From contig JALHNH010000005.1 in NCBI GenBank assembly GCA_022843625.1, forward strand, positions 1-64,000: a DNA stretch of 64,000 bases, written 5' to 3'. Below are positions 50,856 through 59,580 of the stretch, in pieces. The notes beneath the pieces are model-generated. The model made no database searches, was not told the origin of the DNA, and worked only from the letters and a program-made list of their open reading frames with translations. The stretch's first letter is position 1; the number at the start of each line of letters is the position of its first letter. This stretch comes from Bryobacter sp. Its GTDB lineage: Bacteria > Acidobacteriota > Terriglobia > Bryobacterales > Bryobacteraceae. A program made the translations under genes and the position numbers.

Positions 50856-53064
50856 ATCGCCCAGTTGGCGGCCAAAACTGCAGGCCAGCAACGAGAGCCA
50901 GCCCAAAGCCAGCCAATGCCAGGCCCGGCAGCAAGCCAGCAGGAAAATAGCTCCACTCTACTCGATGATTACCCTTGGGTACTACTACGCCCCGTAAGGC
51001 ATGAAAAACTGTAATCTTCTCCGCGCTTTGGCCGTCCACCGTCACACTCCAGCCCGGATCGTCTGAATCCGCAAGGATGAGCAACGACTTGCAGTTGGCT
51101 TGAGCACTGATTTGCACTTCACCCGGGTCGTGTCTCAAGAGCGTAACCGCACCACCTTGACACACTTCAAGCCCGGGCACAGCCGCCTGTGTCAGCGTCG
51201 TTTGGCCCAGGTTGAGCGTGTCGGTTTCGAGTAAAGTAGCGAGCTCCCCCGGATTGCGATACGAAAGCGTAGCACTCGATAGCCAGGCTCGCGGAAGCAC
51301 AGCCTCCGGATACTCCCAGACCTTGATCCCGCCTTCTCCCTCGAAGAGCAATTTCGATCCCTCCGCCCTCGATGTTGGCCCAACGTGATATCCAATGCCT
51401 GCCAATTGTAGACTTCGCGGACGGAACCAATCCACTTCAGAATGAGTCCTGGTCAGGCTGGCCAGATAGCCACCCATCACTTCCACTCCATGCCAGTCGC
51501 CAAAATTGAACTTGATCGCCTGATCATCCACGGTAATGCGGACCGGGCCAGGTCTCGTGGCCAGAAACTCACGCACATCCTGATGGTGTGACATGGGCTC
51601 AAGCAAATTCGTCACATTTTTGTCATGCCGGTTTCCCATATCAAAGTAGGTCATGTTCGAGGCTTCGATCATGACGGCCACCAGCAACAGGACACTAAAC
51701 TGCCTCGTTGTAATCTTTCCGTTTTGCATCGCAAAATAAGCAAAGCCAATCAGCAGGCTCACGAAGGCTACCCCAAACCAGCGTTGCTCCAGTTGTGACT
51801 GATTAGCGGGCAGCAACTTGGCAACGCTGAATAGTCCAATCACTGCTCCTGCGAAAATCCAGTGGAGCCGGGCCATCGACTTGTGAGTGTGGGTCAATCG
51901 AAGCGATTCAAGGCCCAGGGCCGCTAGCACCGCAAACGAAAGCGTAAATATCGCCGCTGCCATCGATGGGCTGCGCGCTTTTTCAATCATGGGCACCAGG
52001 CTATAAAGCAGTGGCTCAAGCCCGCCAAATCTTCCGAGTGAATACAGAACGGCACCGATTCCAAGGCCAAGGAAAAGTCGCACAACCCTTCGCTCCCACT
52101 GCGAACGGATGGCCCAGATCGCCAGCACCAAGGCGGTTGAGCCCAGAAATAGACTGGTGTGCGTCTCGGCACCCGGCAGCAAAATAGAAAGTAGCGAACC
52201 TGGAATACTGGCATACTGCTCATGAACGAAGTAGGCCACTTTGTCCTGCCAGCCAACCGGGTTTTCCATGCCGACCCAGCGTATGGCCAGCTTGCCGTAA
52301 GCCAGTCCGGGCAATAACTGCGGCGCAGCTATCATGCCTGCAATCGCGAAGCTGAGTAACGCTGGATAGATTCGCAATGCAATCGCTGTGGCAAGAACAC
52401 TGAGGCTGACATAGATCGGGAGTTGATGGTGGCCGCTCAGCCAGGCCAGACCCAGGAAAAAACCGGCCCAGGAGGCTTCGCGCCAGGGGCGGTTACTGGA
52501 TTCCGTCTTGAGTAAAAACAGAAAAACCAGGGGTGCCCAGATCAGGCCGCTGATCATCTGTGGCCAGTCATTAGAGCCGAGAAAACCAAAGAGTCCAAAG
52601 CAAAGCCCACCAAACACGGCAGGAACTCTCCCAGTACCAAGCGAGCGAACCAGCCAATAAAGATTCAGCGCACCAACAAAATGCAGGAGAAAGAACCACC
52701 AGTGCAGTGCTCCCTGGCGAATCCAACCCCGGCGTAGCGGAGCGGCAAAAAGCAGCCAGTTCAGCGGATTCATCACCCCAGGCTGGCCCTGCCCCAGCAG
52801 ATTCTGCCCTCCCCACTCATATGGGCTCCAAAGCGGCATTCGTCCCGCATGCCACTCCCCCGCCTGGAACTGAAGCCAGGGCATCACCTGACTGGTCAGG
52901 TCGTAGCCGTTCAGCCAGGAATATTGATCTGTCAGCAGGATCCGCCAATAGGCAAGCACCATCAACCCAAAAAGCAGGGCAGGCCCTGCAATACGGTTGG
53001 CTAGAGCCAGGAGTGGTTGAAAAGCACCAGGCAAGGACGCTGGTCCGGGGCGGGAATCCGTCAC
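50836..53064 (-). CDS. Polytopic membrane protein, YfhO-like
   Basis: A 742-residue membrane protein with many hydrophobic segments and a C-terminal extracytoplasmic domain. It has the YfhO/GT-C-type start (LTDQYSWLNGYDLTSQVMPWLQFQ, MPLWSPYEWGGQNLLGQGQPG) and, near the C-terminus, LLILADSDDPGWSVTVDGQ followed by a terminal membrane span. YfhO-type proteins act in glycosylation of cell-surface polymers with lipid-linked donors. GTG 53064, with GGAG 10 bases upstream, is chosen; the frame is open to 53304 but that part is antisense to the FecR gene. Monocistronic as far as visible. Confidence 0.8.
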   Translation of the reverse strand: MTDSRPGPASLPGAFQPLLALANRIAGPALLFGLMVLAYWRILLTDQYSWLNGYDLTSQVMPWLQFQAGEWHAGRMPLWSPYEWGGQNLLGQGQPGVMNPLNWLLFAAPLRRGWIRQGALHWWFFLLHFVGALNLYWLVRSLGTGRVPAVFGGLCFGLFGFLGSNDWPQMISGLIWAPLVFLFLLKTESSNRPWREASWAGFFLGLAWLSGHHQLPIYVSLSVLATAIALRIYPALLSFAIAGMIAAPQLLPGLAYGKLAIRWVGMENPVGWQDKVAYFVHEQYASIPGSLLSILLPGAETHTSLFLGSTALVLAIWAIRSQWERRVVRLFLGLGIGAVLYSLGRFGGLEPLLYSLVPMIEKARSPSMAAAIFTLSFAVLAALGLESLRLTHTHKSMARLHWIFAGAVIGLFSVAKLLPANQSQLEQRWFGVAFVSLLIGFAYFAMQNGKITTRQFSVLLLVAVMIEASNMTYFDMGNRHDKNVTNLLEPMSHHQDVREFLATRPGPVRITVDDQAIKFNFGDWHGVEVMGGYLASLTRTHSEVDWFRPRSLQLAGIGYHVGPTSRAEGSKLLFEGEGGIKVWEYPEAVLPRAWLSSATLSYRNPGELATLLETDTLNLGQTTLTQAAVPGLEVCQGGAVTLLRHDPGEVQISAQANCKSLLILADSDDPGWSVTVDGQSAEKITVFHALRGVVVPKGNHRVEWSYFPAGLLPGLALAGFGLALVAGLQFWPPTGRFKPSQR

Positions 53065-53137
53065 AAAAGCTAGTATCTCCAACGAGTTAGCTCTTTGGCA
53101 AAGGAAATGTAAGGACAATATGCGAAAGGTTGACGTT

Positions 53138-55498
53138 ATGAGACGCTTACTATTCACGCTGGGTACTCTGGTTGGATCACTGAACCCGGCATTTGCGCAG
53201 CAGGATGACGATGCCTCGCGCGGCGTGGCGCGGGTGAGTGTGGTCGCCGGAGATGTCTCTGTGCGACGAGGGGATAGTGGAGATAATGTTGCCGCCACGA
53301 TCAACGCGCCGCTGGTCGCTCAAGACCGTTTATTGACTGGCCCAGGGGCTCGGGCTGAGTTGCAATTTGATTTCGCCAATATGGTTCGGCTTGGGTCCAA
53401 CACGGAAATTCGCCTTGCCGAATTGCAGTACCAGCGCTTCCAAATCAATCTGCCCGTTGGCCTTGTGACGTACAAGGTGTGGCAGAATTCACAATCAGAA
53501 GTCGACATTAATACGCCTGTCGCAAGTCTCCGTCCTTTGCGTAAGGGCGAATACCGCGTGCAGGTGCTCGAAGATGGCTCCACCGAAATCACCGTTCGCG
53601 ATGGTGAACTCGACATCTTCACTCCTCAGGGTTCGCGCAAGCTGGGGCAGGGCAGAACACTCCGGATTCAGAACACCAATGGCGGTGAAGCCAGCTTCCA
53701 GAGCCTTTCCGAAGCTCCGGTTGACAGCTGGGATCAATGGAATCGCAGCCGCGATCAGGAACTTGCTTCCTCGCGCAGCAGGCAATATCTGCCCCAGGGC
53801 GTCTATGGCGGCGAGCAACTCGACGCCCATGGCGACTGGGTCTACAGCGCACCCTATGGCAATGTCTGGCAGCCGCGCGTGGCTGCCGGTTGGGCCCCTT
53901 ATCGCACCGGCCGCTGGTCGTGGCTCGATTATTACGGCTGGAGCTGGGTGAGTTACGACCCCTGGGGTTGGGCTCCCTACCACTACGGCCGCTGGTTCAA
54001 CAATGCAGGTCGCTGGTGCTGGTGGCCTGGGGCAGTCGGCGCACGCCATTTCTGGTCGCCTGCTCTCGTCAGCTTCGTAGGCTTCGGCCGTGGAGGTTTC
54101 GGAGTCGGCCTCGGTTTTGGTTGGGGCAATGTGGGCTGGGTTCCGCTGGCTCCTTTTGAGACCTACAACCGTTGGTACGGCCGTGGCTTTTATGGCAATC
54201 GCGGATTTAACAATACGACGATTGTGAACAACGTCAACATCACCAACATCTACCGCAATGCCCGGGTGGATGGTGGAGTCAGCTATGTGGAGGCCCAAAA
54301 CTTCAACCGGGGCATCGCTCACCAGGGTGGCAACTCCAATGGCTACCGCGCCGCTCGCAATTCCGATCTGTCGAATGCAGCTGAGTTTCGCGGACCGGTA
54401 GGTATAGCTCCGAGTCGCGAAAGCGTACGTTTCGCCAGCCAGGAAGGTGTTCGCGGCTCCAGCTTTGCTTCAAGAGAAGACCAGCGCTTTACTGCTCGTC
54501 GCGAGGCAAGTCAGGTGGAGCGGGTTCCCTTTGAACAGCAGAGGCAGAATATCGAGAACATGGCCCGCGGATCGGGCATGGTACGCGGTAGCGACGACGG
54601 TGTCCGTGGTGGCTCATCAAGCGATGGCTTCCGGCGTGTGGGCGAACGTGAAGTTCGCAGCACTGAAGGTTTCGTTCAGCGCGACAGCGGTGTGCGAGGC
54701 GGCAACACTGCTTCAGAGCGTGTGGCTGGCGCACGCGGCTCAGAAGGTTTCGTGCAGCGCGATAACTCCAGCACTCGTGGCACGACTGATGGCTTCCGCC
54801 GCCTGGGCCAGGATCAGCACTCCAATACTGATTCAGGCGTCCGAGGCTCTACCGGCCGTAATTCCGAGGGCTTCGTACAGCGCGACCGCGGCACTCGCGG
54901 TGCAGACTCCAATAGCCAGAGCGGATGGGATCGCTTCGGCAATGCCGATGTGAATTCCGGCGTACGCGGCAGCGGAAGTCGCAACTCCGATGGCTTTGTC
55001 CAGCGGGAAAACGGTGTTCGTGGTGGCGATCAGAGTGGCTACGATGGTGGCTCCCGCTCCCGTGGTGTCGGTGCCGTTGACGTCAGCCCTCGCATCGTCG
55101 ATCGCGGTTCCGATTCTGGTAGGCAGCGTCAGGGCAACGCCGACCCCTTCGGTGGTGGTGTTCGCGGACTCGATTCCAATTCAGGATCCCGCTCAGGCTG
55201 GGGTTCCTTTGGTGGAGTCCGCGGAGGCTCCTCTGATAGTGGCTCGCCCCGAATGCAGCAATCCGCCCCGCGCAGCATGCCCGATAGCGGTCGTGGCAGC
55301 TTCGGCGGTTTTAGCGGCGGCTCCAGGGGCGGCGGTTCCGCTCCTCAAATGAGCGCGCCTTCCGGCGGCGGTGGTTTTCGTGGTGGTGGCTCACCTCCCT
55401 CCGGTGGCGGGGGCGGCGGTGCTCGTGGCGGCGGTGCTGCTCCTTCCGGCGGATCCGGTGGCGGCGGTGGCCGTGGCGGCCGCGGTGGCAACCAGTAA
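53138..55498 (+). CDS. FecR-domain exported protein with DUF6600-like region and Gly-rich repeat tail
   Basis: A 786-residue exported protein (signal MRRLLFTLGTLVGSLNPAFAQ). FecR-like beta domain at about 25-175 (GVARVSVVAGDVSVRRGDSG, LLTGPGARAELQFD). A Trp/Tyr/Gly-rich region follows (about 205-350, WVYSAPYGNVWQPRVAAGWAPY, GWSWVSYDPWGWAPYHYGRW), then an Arg/Ser region and a long Gly/Arg/Ser tail with VRG-type repeats. No partner sigma or transport genes adjoin, so it is unlikely to be a classical FecR anti-sigma; it is probably a cell-surface protein. An upstream ATG at 53120 is possible. A terminator follows. Confidence 0.85.
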   Translation: MRRLLFTLGTLVGSLNPAFAQQDDDASRGVARVSVVAGDVSVRRGDSGDNVAATINAPLVAQDRLLTGPGARAELQFDFANMVRLGSNTEIRLAELQYQRFQINLPVGLVTYKVWQNSQSEVDINTPVASLRPLRKGEYRVQVLEDGSTEITVRDGELDIFTPQGSRKLGQGRTLRIQNTNGGEASFQSLSEAPVDSWDQWNRSRDQELASSRSRQYLPQGVYGGEQLDAHGDWVYSAPYGNVWQPRVAAGWAPYRTGRWSWLDYYGWSWVSYDPWGWAPYHYGRWFNNAGRWCWWPGAVGARHFWSPALVSFVGFGRGGFGVGLGFGWGNVGWVPLAPFETYNRWYGRGFYGNRGFNNTTIVNNVNITNIYRNARVDGGVSYVEAQNFNRGIAHQGGNSNGYRAARNSDLSNAAEFRGPVGIAPSRESVRFASQEGVRGSSFASREDQRFTARREASQVERVPFEQQRQNIENMARGSGMVRGSDDGVRGGSSSDGFRRVGEREVRSTEGFVQRDSGVRGGNTASERVAGARGSEGFVQRDNSSTRGTTDGFRRLGQDQHSNTDSGVRGSTGRNSEGFVQRDRGTRGADSNSQSGWDRFGNADVNSGVRGSGSRNSDGFVQRENGVRGGDQSGYDGGSRSRGVGAVDVSPRIVDRGSDSGRQRQGNADPFGGGVRGLDSNSGSRSGWGSFGGVRGGSSDSGSPRMQQSAPRSMPDSGRGSFGGFSGGSRGGGSAPQMSAPSGGGGFRGGGSPPSGGGGGGARGGGAAPSGGSGGGGGRGGRGGNQ
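54560..55060 (+). repeat. Degenerate intragenic repeat (GFVQR ... GVRG motif)
   Basis: Inside the FecR-domain gene, a unit coding for (S/T)(E/D)GFVQR(D/E) plus a following VRG/TRG motif recurs with first bases at 54665, 54743, 54866 and 54989. Spacings are 78, 123 and 123 bases, all multiples of three. The units differ at many bases, so the repeat is old and kept at protein level. It is followed by a Gly-only tail. Confidence 0.75.
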
Positions 55499-55551
55499 CT
55501 CAATTTTTTCCGAGATCAGGCGGTTCATCCTTCCTGCTCTCACCCTCAACA

Positions 55552-55589
55552 CCCGCCGGTGGGCCCTCACTCCCCCGGCGGGCTTTTTT
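55552..55589 (+). terminator. Intrinsic terminator after the FecR-domain gene
   Basis: CCCGCCGG (55552-55559) and CCGGCGGG (55575-55582) form an 8-bp perfect GC stem with a 15-base loop, followed by C and six T. It lies 53 bases after the stop of the FecR-domain gene. Confidence 0.9.
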
Positions 55590-55844
55590 GTCTTTGAAAT
55601 AGGAACCGGGGCGCGGCAGGTCCTGTCATTCTGTGTGCACCCCCGTGCAACTCAGATAGACCGTGCCGGCCCCCGGGGACGGCGGAATCGGTTAGGAGAA
55701 AAGTGTGTCCAGACCGCCAAATCCGGACACCTTCGATTCCGCCAAGCTTAAAAAAAGAAGCCGCCTGATCGCGCCAGATTTTGACATGCAAGGATCCACC
55801 ATCCTGCATAAATCGTGGCGGGACGCACCAAACCATAGTGCGCT
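55590..55844. other. Gap between terminator and interrupted gene; no convincing gene
   Basis: The gap between stops is 346 bases (55499-55844). It holds the terminator (55552-55589), a small dyad GTGTCC/GGACAC (about 55705-55731), and the left arm and inner hairpin of the large inverted repeat. Reading frames of 89 and 110 codons exist here but start in odd places, have no ribosome site and run through the repeat; I do not call them. A CTGTCAT at 55623 is a lone 7-mer. Confidence 0.6.
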
Positions 55845-55856
55845 TCAGGCGGCTTC
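55757..55856 (-). terminator. Large nested inverted repeat at the 3' end of the interrupted gene
   Basis: GAAGCCGCCTGA (55757-55768) pairs perfectly with TCAGGCGGCTTC (55845-55856) across 76 bases. Read on the minus strand, the first arm contains the last three sense codons (Glu-Ala-Ala) and the stop of the gene at 55845-56792. The second arm is followed by a run of T (TTCTTTTTTT). Inside is a second hairpin: ATGC(A)AGGAT (55786-55795) with ATCCTGCAT (55801-55809). The T-run suggests intrinsic termination, though the loop is far longer than usual. Confidence 0.6.
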
Positions 55857-56792
55857 TTCGGCATCGATCAAGGAAAAGGGGACGATACGTCTCGGTTTCC
55901 TTCGTTCGTGCCTGGTCATGACCGGGAAGGGAATCACATTGGAGTTATCGCGTCCACAAAGGAGGGCGACCGACTCCGGCGCGCGTTCCGGGTTCCCGGC
56001 CAAGCTGAGAGAACGGCCGACGGGCCGTCCGATATAAAGTTCAAGTGCTGCCACTACTTCGATCTCGAATAACGGCGCAAGATACCCAAGATCCTCACCG
56101 CGGCGGAAAATTTCATTCAATGCAATCCGCGTCTCACGACGGGCATTCTCAAGTTGCTTCTCTTTCACCCGGGCTCCAATCAGCGGTACCCAGGCATGAA
56201 CGATTCTCGATTCACGAGCAAGAATTTCCCGGAAGAGCCGTCCGTTGCGCTCGATTTCGCTCACAAACCAGGACGCATGTGACGGATTGTAATAGTCCGC
56301 CAGATCGTGCTTGCCTGTAATCCGCAAAAGATTGGCAACCCGCGCCAGCACATCTGGCATATCCGTCTTGATAGTGCGCTCAAGTGCCGCCGAAGACCAG
56401 TCGTCCAGTAGATCATACGCGTAGGCGTCTTTCGCTTTCGGCGTGTACAGCTTGCAGGCGAGATAGGCCAGTAACTGCGCCGACTTGGCTGTATCGGCAA
56501 GATTCTCGGTATCGGCAAACCACTGCATCTGAAGCCAGCACCGCAGAGTCTTCTGCAATTGCAGCGAAACCCTCACGGCACCCTTCATAAACCCAGCCTC
56601 GCCATCAGCCGGTACAGCCATCCAGGCATCCTCTGCATTACCCTGATGCACCACCTACATCTCTACGCGGACTCGGTTGGCCAGAACTGCCTGATCGAGG
56701 CCAGTCCGGTACTGGTGCAACAGCGGCGTGAGCACCGAGGTCAATGACAGCGCGTCAAGCGCTACAGAATGTTTGAACTGATCGAGATTCAT
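55845..56792 (-). pseudogene. Hypothetical protein gene interrupted by one in-frame TAG
   Basis: From ATG 56790-56792 (AGGT 7 bases upstream) the frame reads 45 residues (MNLDQFKHSVALDALSLT ... VRVEM), meets TAG at 56655-56657, and continues in the same frame for another 269 codons to a normal stop. Both parts read like coding sequence with no frameshift. The second part (GTG 56654) could be translated alone and includes a helical middle and AALELYIGRPVGRSLSL. Family not recognised. Either a recent nonsense mutation or stop-codon readthrough explains it. The 3' end forms the large hairpin at 55757. Confidence 0.65.
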
Positions 56793-57005
56793 CACGACCT
56801 GAAATTACCAAGCGAGCCCTCAAAATCGAACCACGCACCCCACGCTCAGGCGCTGCCTTGCCCCTCACAAGTAATTGAAATTAAATAAGATAAAAACCTT
56901 TCAAAAATTTTGAGAATTTCTGTGAACGCTTTTTCGCCCCATGCCTCCTCCACTCGCCGGCCCCCCGTATCGTCGCCGCAAGAATTCAATTATGATTAAG
57001 ACTTC
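56793..57005. other. Intergenic region, AT-rich, divergent promoter region
   Basis: The 213 bases between the interrupted gene (minus strand) and the PSD1 gene (plus strand) must hold both promoters. Bases 56870-56920 are strikingly AT-rich (AATTGAAATTAAATAAG, TCAAAAATTTTGAG). The palindrome CAAAATTTTTG-like run at 56900-56912 (TCAAAAATTTTGA) is suggestive. No gene or RNA family is seen. Confidence 0.5.
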
Positions 57006-59576
57006 ATGGATCGATTGATGCTCAACCAATTCTGCACTCGGGTAATTTTCTCCGCCTCGCTCATGGCAACCAGTGCCTGGGGGCAGGTCGACTACCTCCG
57101 CGACGTCCAGCCTATCCTCCGCCGCAATTGCTACGGCTGCCACGGGCCCTCAATGCAGCAAAGTGGTCTTCGCCTCGATGACTCGATCTCTGCTCTTAAG
57201 GGTGGCTACAGCGGACCCGCGATCGTGCCCGGCGACAGCGCTGCCAGCACTCTGCTCAAACGGGTAAATGCCGAAAAAGGCTTCCCCACCATGCCTCCTG
57301 GAGGCAAACAATTAAAGCCGCAGGATATCGCCACTCTCAAAGCCTGGATCGATGCTGGCGCAATCTTCCCGTCTGGTCTCAAGACCATGAGCAGCAAGCG
57401 CGTTGAAAGCAAGCACTGGGCCTTCCAGACGATTCAACGGCCCCCTCTCCCAGCCTTGGCTGGCGGCCGCAACGAGATCGACAAGTTTGTCCTCGCTCGA
57501 CTCGAAAAGGAAAAAATCACAGCCTCCCCTGAGGCCGAAAAGCGCATCTTGCTGCGCCGGCTCAGTCTCGATCTCACCGGCCTCCCGCCCACTGCTGAAG
57601 AAACAAATATCTTCCTCGCCGATGCAAAACCAGACGCCTACGAACGGCAGGTTGAGCGCCTTCTCGCTTCTCCCCATTATGGCGAGAAGTGGGCCCGCCA
57701 CTGGCTCGATCAAGCTCGCTATGCCGACTCCGACGGCTACGAAAAAGACTGGATCCGCCCCTGGGCCTGGCGTTGGCGCAACTGGGTAATTGACGCCATC
57801 AACAAAGACCTCCCCTTTGACCGCTTCACCATCGAACAAATCGCCGGCGATCTGCTGCCGCAGGCAACCGCAGAAAATAAAGTCGCCACAGGCTTCCATC
57901 GCAACACCCTAACCAATCGCGAAGGCGGCATCGACGACAAGCAATTCCGTTTCGAAGGCACTGCCGACCGCAGCAGCACTGTCTCTTCCGTTTGGCTCGG
58001 CCTCACAGTAGCCTGCGCGCAGTGTCACGACCACAAATACGACCCCGTCTCCCAGAAAGATTTCTACACTATGTTTGCCTTCTTCGACAACGCCGAAGAA
58101 GTCAACATCGATGCCCCGCTGCCCGGCGAAATTGGCCCTTGGATCCGCACTCAAGCCGACTATCAGAAAAAGCGTGAGGCCTTGCTTGCCGAATACAACG
58201 TCGCTGCTCTGCAAGCCGATTGGGAAAAGAACATCCTCTACACAATTGCCCACCTCGGCGAACGTACAGACTGGGACCTCGCCTGGGATTGCGTCAACAA
58301 ACTCACCGAAGATGGTGACGGTGGCAAGATCGTTCAGATCGCACCGGCCAAACGCACAGCCCGTGAGCGCGAAATCCTCACCAATCACTTTGTCGCCAAC
58401 TATCACTTCGCAGTCGGCAACAAGAAGTGGAAAGAACTCAAGCTCGACGAACTCACCAAGAAACTTCGTGAGCTCAAGCGCGAATATCCTCAATTGAGCC
58501 AGGCCATGACCATCTCGGAAAACCCCGTCAAGCAGCCCACATACCTGCGGGTACGTGGCGACTACCGTTCCAACGGAATCCAGGTTGAGCCCGCAACTCT
58601 ATCCGTTCTGCCCCCCATGAAAACCACCGGCCCGGCCACCCGTCTGGACCTCGCCAATTGGCTCGTCTCGAAAGAAAATCCGCTCACTGCTCGAGTAGCC
58701 GTCAACCGCATCTGGCAGGAACTTTTTGGTGCCGGCCTCGTTCGCAACAGCGATGACTTCGGCGTTCGCAGCGAGCCGCCAAGCCACCCGGAACTCCTCG
58801 ACTGGATGGCCAGCGAATTCATGGATAACGGCTGGAGCCGCAAACAACTCCTGCGCAAAATTGTCACCTCGGCAACCTACCGGCAGTCTTCACAAGCCCG
58901 GCCCGAGCTGATGGATCGCGACCCCAACAACACCCTGCTCGCACGCCAAACCCGCCTTCGCCTCTCGGGCGAATCGATTCGCGATTCCGCGCTCCAGGTC
59001 AGTGGGTTGCTAACGCGGCAAGTGGGAGGCCCAAGCGTGCAACCTCCCATCCCCGCCGGCGTTATGGAAGCCGGCTACGGCTCTCGCGGCTGGAACTCCG
59101 CATGGCAGGAAGCCAAAGGCGCTGATCGCTACCGTCGTGGCCTTTACATCCAGTTCCTGCGAACAACTCCATACCCGCTACTCGTAAATTTTGATGCGCC
59201 CAAGGCAACTGTTGCCGCCTGCCGTCGCGACCGTTCTAACACACCGCTACAGGCACTCAACTTGCTGAATGACCCCGCATTCCTCGAGATGGCGCAAGCC
59301 CTCGCGGTGCGTGTTCTCACTGCACAAACAAGCGACTTCAACGCCCGCCTCGATTCGGGTTATCTTGAGGCCCTGGCGCGCAAACCAAGCGATGCTGAGC
59401 GCAAACGCATGCGAGCTTACTTCGACAAACAACAGACGCTTCTGGCCGATGATCCGAAGTCGATCGAATCGCTCGCCCCATACGCTCCAGACGGTTCCAC
59501 CCGGCTCGAGATGGCCGTCTGGACAGCGATGTCAAGTGTATTGATGAACCTCGATGAGTTCATCACAAGAGAGTAA
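57006..59576 (+). CDS. PSD1 / planctomycete-type cytochrome c domain protein (DUF1549-DUF1553)
   Basis: An 856-residue exported protein (signal to about 26, TSAWGQ). The N-terminal c-type heme domain has CYGCH (Cys42, Cys45, His46) and the distal MPPGGKQL. It is followed by the PSCyt2/DUF1549 part (LRRLSLDLTGLPPTAEE, WARHWLDQARYADSDGYEKDW, CAQCHDHKYDPVSQKDFY) and the PSD1/DUF1553 part (NRIWQELFGAGLV, DFGVRSEPPSHPELLDWMA). The second CAQCH adds a possible heme or metal site. It is paired with the DUF1501 gene 4 bases after its stop. Function unknown but linked to surface polymer or sulfate-ester catabolism in Planctomycetes. Confidence 0.93.
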   Translation: MDRLMLNQFCTRVIFSASLMATSAWGQVDYLRDVQPILRRNCYGCHGPSMQQSGLRLDDSISALKGGYSGPAIVPGDSAASTLLKRVNAEKGFPTMPPGGKQLKPQDIATLKAWIDAGAIFPSGLKTMSSKRVESKHWAFQTIQRPPLPALAGGRNEIDKFVLARLEKEKITASPEAEKRILLRRLSLDLTGLPPTAEETNIFLADAKPDAYERQVERLLASPHYGEKWARHWLDQARYADSDGYEKDWIRPWAWRWRNWVIDAINKDLPFDRFTIEQIAGDLLPQATAENKVATGFHRNTLTNREGGIDDKQFRFEGTADRSSTVSSVWLGLTVACAQCHDHKYDPVSQKDFYTMFAFFDNAEEVNIDAPLPGEIGPWIRTQADYQKKREALLAEYNVAALQADWEKNILYTIAHLGERTDWDLAWDCVNKLTEDGDGGKIVQIAPAKRTAREREILTNHFVANYHFAVGNKKWKELKLDELTKKLRELKREYPQLSQAMTISENPVKQPTYLRVRGDYRSNGIQVEPATLSVLPPMKTTGPATRLDLANWLVSKENPLTARVAVNRIWQELFGAGLVRNSDDFGVRSEPPSHPELLDWMASEFMDNGWSRKQLLRKIVTSATYRQSSQARPELMDRDPNNTLLARQTRLRLSGESIRDSALQVSGLLTRQVGGPSVQPPIPAGVMEAGYGSRGWNSAWQEAKGADRYRRGLYIQFLRTTPYPLLVNFDAPKATVAACRRDRSNTPLQALNLLNDPAFLEMAQALAVRVLTAQTSDFNARLDSGYLEALARKPSDAERKRMRAYFDKQQTLLADDPKSIESLAPYAPDGSTRLEMAVWTAMSSVLMNLDEFITRE

Positions 59577-59580
59577 CCCG

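Noticed and set aside
53495..54322. Minus-strand frame of 275 codons opposite the FecR-domain gene
   Set aside because: It mirrors the Trp/Gly-rich coding region of the other strand. No motif or start site.
55705..56037. Plus-strand frame of 110 codons
   Set aside because: It runs through the large inverted repeat and antisense to the interrupted gene. The product is low in hydrophobic pattern and has no ribosome site.
56655..56657. TAG as a selenocysteine or pyrrolysine codon
   Set aside because: Selenocysteine uses TGA. Pyrrolysine needs dedicated genes that are not seen here and is rare in bacteria. Mutation or ordinary readthrough is more likely.
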